Of a DNA stretch of 64,000 bases, positions 62,783 through 64,000 are shown one piece after another. Position 1 is the first letter of the stretch. Every line of letters begins with the position of its first letter. The DNA comes from Balneolaceae bacterium. Its GTDB lineage: Bacteria > Bacteroidota > Rhodothermia > Balneolales > Balneolaceae. The stretch lies in NCBI GenBank assembly GCA_017640605.1, contig JAEPQH010000017.1, positions 17,727-81,726 of the forward strand. The letters run 5' to 3'. The notes beneath the pieces are model-generated. The model was not told the DNA's origin and searched no databases. It saw nothing but the letters and a program-made list of their open reading frames with translations. Both the position numbers and the translations under genes were made by a program.

Positions 62783-62838
62783 GTCATTCCCGCGAAGCTT
62801 GCAGTCCAAAGTTTTATGCGAATGACTGGCGGGAATCC
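62783..62838 (+). repeat. 56-bp dispersed repeat, copy 2
   Basis: Same orientation and length as the copy at 61625-61680; begins GTCATTCC, ends GGCGGGAATCC. About eight substitutions separate the two. They bracket roughly 1.1 kb that includes only the DUF6266-like gene. Confidence 0.7.
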
Positions 62839-62899
62839 AGATTGATAATTACTGTAATAAGTAATGATTTTTAATGACTATTTCATGAAGCGAAGCAAC

Positions 62900-62934
62900 T
62901 AATAACTCAATACTCATCACTTAAAACGTTACAA
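62900..62934. repeat. Heptad array upstream of rfbA (ACT phase)
   Basis: ACT occurs at 62900, 62907, 62914 and 62921, with ACG at 62928, an exact 7-base period (ACTAATA, ACTCAAT, ACTCATC, ACTTAAA). On the minus strand the units become AGT-type like those downstream of cysNC. No clear opposite arm was found, although AGTAATG near 62870 may be a remnant; the sequence between contains GAAGCGAAGC. Confidence 0.6.
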
Positions 62935-62998
62935 ACTAAGTTTCTTCTTCCTAGCAGTTTCAGTATCCTTGCATTGAACTAATAAACCTATTTAACTC

Positions 62999-63895
62999 AT
63001 GAAAGGAATTATACTCGCCGGCGGTTCAGGAACAAGATTATATCCGGTTACAAAAGCAATCAGTAAACAACTAATGCCGGTGTATGATAAACCCATGATT
63101 TATTATCCGCTTTCGGTACTTATGTTGGGGGGTATTAAAGATATACTTATCATAACAACTCAGGAGGACAGCGCTAGCTTTAAACGCTTACTTAACGATG
63201 GAAGCGAATGGGGTATTAACTTGTCCTATGCGGTTCAACCAAAACCAAAGGGATTAGCTCAAGCTTTTATTATTGGCGAAGAGTTCATAGGGGAAGACGA
63301 CGTTACTATGATTCTTGGAGATAATATCTTTTATGGCCCTAGGTTTGGGAATATTATACAGGATTGCATCACAGATTTAGATGGAGCAACCGTATTTGGT
63401 TATCAGGTTAGCGACCCAGAGCGGTTTGGGGTGGTAGAAATGGGAAAGGATAATAAAGCCATTTCCATTGAGGAAAAGCCGGAGTTTCCAAAGTCAGATC
63501 TCGCTGTAACCGGGTTGTATATCTATGATAATGATGTAGTAGATATTGCGAAATCAATCAAACCAAGTGCGAGAGGTGAATTGGAAATAACTACAGTAAA
63601 TGCCACCTACTTGAAAAAAGGAAAGTTAAATGTACAACGATTAGGTAGAGGCTATGCCTGGCTAGATACCGGGACTCATGATTCCATGATGGAAGCAGCT
63701 CAATTCGTGGAAATCATTGAACGTCGCCAAGGCTATAAAATCGCGTGCCTTGAAGAAATAGCCTGGCGTAATGGGTGGATCGATGAGAACAAATTATTGG
63801 AGAAAGCCGAAGAGCTTAAAAAGAATGGCTACGGAGAATACCTAAGAAAACTAATTAAATGGTCACATCCTGAAATAGGTTTACACAAAACATGA
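62999..63895 (+). CDS. rfbA: Glucose-1-phosphate thymidylyltransferase RfbA (RmlA)
   Basis: 298 residues with the nucleotidyltransferase start [17 protein letters not shown] and [28 protein letters not shown] for metal binding, and [22 protein letters not shown]. It makes dTDP-glucose, the first step to dTDP-L-rhamnose and other surface sugars. The last residues ([11 protein letters not shown]) go a little beyond the usual YGEYLRKLI end and run into the IS3-type gene that begins 6 bases after the stop; an insertion may have replaced the native C-terminal tail and cut this gene off from its operon partners. Confidence 0.96.
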   Translation: MKGIILAGGSGTRLYPVTKAISKQLMPVYDKPMIYYPLSVLMLGGIKDILIITTQEDSASFKRLLNDGSEWGINLSYAVQPKPKGLAQAFIIGEEFIGEDDVTMILGDNIFYGPRFGNIIQDCITDLDGATVFGYQVSDPERFGVVEMGKDNKAISIEEKPEFPKSDLAVTGLYIYDNDVVDIAKSIKPSARGELEITTVNATYLKKGKLNVQRLGRGYAWLDTGTHDSMMEAAQFVEIIERRQGYKIACLEEIAWRNGWIDENKLLEKAEELKKNGYGEYLRKLIKWSHPEIGLHKT

Positions 63896-64000
63896 TAGCA
63901 ATGAACAGTAAACCACGACGAATTACCCATCGATACAGTGAAGCATTTAAACTTCAAGTGATTGAACAAATAGAGCGAGGGCGTTATACTGCCTATGAAA
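63845..64000 (+). mobile_element. Insertion sequence, IS3-like, left part only
   Basis: Inferred from the transposase gene start at 63901. The left terminus cannot be fixed without the right end; a candidate TG start is the TGGTCACATCC inside the last rfbA codons (about 63860-63870). The boundary here is approximate. Confidence 0.35.
63901..64000 (+). CDS. IS3-type transposase OrfA, 5' part (continues outside window)
   Basis: An ATG at 63901 (or the in-frame ATG at 63892 overlapping the rfbA stop) opens a frame to the window end: MNSKPRRITHRYSEAF and KLQVIEQIERGRYTAYE. This is the N-terminal helix-turn-helix beginning of IS3/IS911-like OrfA transposases. Only 33 codons are visible, so the second frame (OrfB) and the right end are unseen. 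The usual leader between an IS end and OrfA is missing, so the left inverted repeat probably lies inside the rfbA 3' end. Confidence 0.75.
   Translation, partial: MNSKPRRITHRYSEAFKLQVIEQIERGRYTAYE

Larger units (their letters stand above)
62571..62998. other. Noncoding region upstream of rfbA
   Basis: About 430 bases with no credible gene; a 63-codon minus-strand frame is not supported. It contains the second 56-bp repeat (62783-62838), a heptad array (62900-62934) and an AT-rich TATATAG-GC-CTATATA-like hairpin near 62620. A promoter for rfbA is expected here, but I found only a weak TATCCTTG near 62967. Confidence 0.4.

Overview
The window is AT-rich and densely packed, and it comes from a Bacteroidota-type bacterium. 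The evidence is a type IX secretion system (T9SS) sortase gene porU beside porV, a T9SS C-terminal sorting domain, DUF4835/PorD and PorQ-like genes, periplasmic-propeller sensor kinases with HisKA_2 domains, few Shine-Dalgarno sites, and TAnnTTTG-like promoter elements. Overall gene content fits best with Balneolales or a related marine lineage; this placement is inference. No rRNA, tRNA or CRISPR array was seen.

Layout. (1) 1-9038: two tandem paralogous sensor histidine kinases (the first cut by the window edge), a crotonase-fold gene with a small secreted protein, and two secreted peptidases (M61 with PDZ; M24). (2) 9039-26865: a 0.5-kb palindrome-rich spacer, then a long minus-strand run: porU, porV, a T9SS-exported M6-like protein with a destroyed zinc site, a peptidase MA/propeller/barrel protein, a DUF5683-like protein, a PASTA protein, rpe, phoH, a broken four-helix-bundle gene, an MBL hydrolase and purine nucleoside phosphorylase. 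(3) 27087-42490: thiolase, a trans-sulfuration enzyme, two TPR lipoproteins, RidA, an M23 peptidase, an FAH-family enzyme, rpmA, rplU, lexA divergent from a HEAT-cyclophilin lipoprotein, an AlkD-like protein, an alpha/beta hydrolase, a uracil-DNA glycosylase family protein and a haem-binding-domain protein. (4) 42535-49841: two acyl-CoA dehydrogenases, a VapBC-like toxin-antitoxin pair, and a fixABCX-type electron-transfer cluster (etfB, etfA, fixC, fixX) that passes electrons from acyl-CoA oxidation to quinone; a four-helix-bundle gene separates fixC from fixX. (5) 50059-55995: a SCO-like protein next to a chemotaxis receptor, DUF4835/PorD, a PorQ-like barrel and a helix-hairpin-helix barrel protein. 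(6) 56056-61524: a sulfate-activation operon (SLC13 permease, cysQ, cysD, cysNC fusion). (7) 61525-64000: a repeat-rich zone with a DUF6266-like gene, rfbA, and the 5' end of an IS3-type transposase gene that starts 6 bases after the rfbA stop.

The most unusual structure is a family of intergenic arrays with strict 7- or 8-base periodicity. Both four-helix-bundle genes (11207-11563, broken; 46239-46589, intact) lie between two such arrays whose units match but are inverted, so the gene would sit in the loop of a long imperfect stem. Gene-less versions with the same inverted plan are at about 43814-43887, 47999-48068 and 61509-61606, and single-orientation arrays at 9039, 59536 and 62900. This resembles the stem-loop plan of 23S rRNA intervening sequences, which carry the same protein family, but here it is dispersed between ordinary genes and usually abuts a stop codon. 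A separate short palindrome (ATCAAC...GTTGAT) splits two of the arrays.
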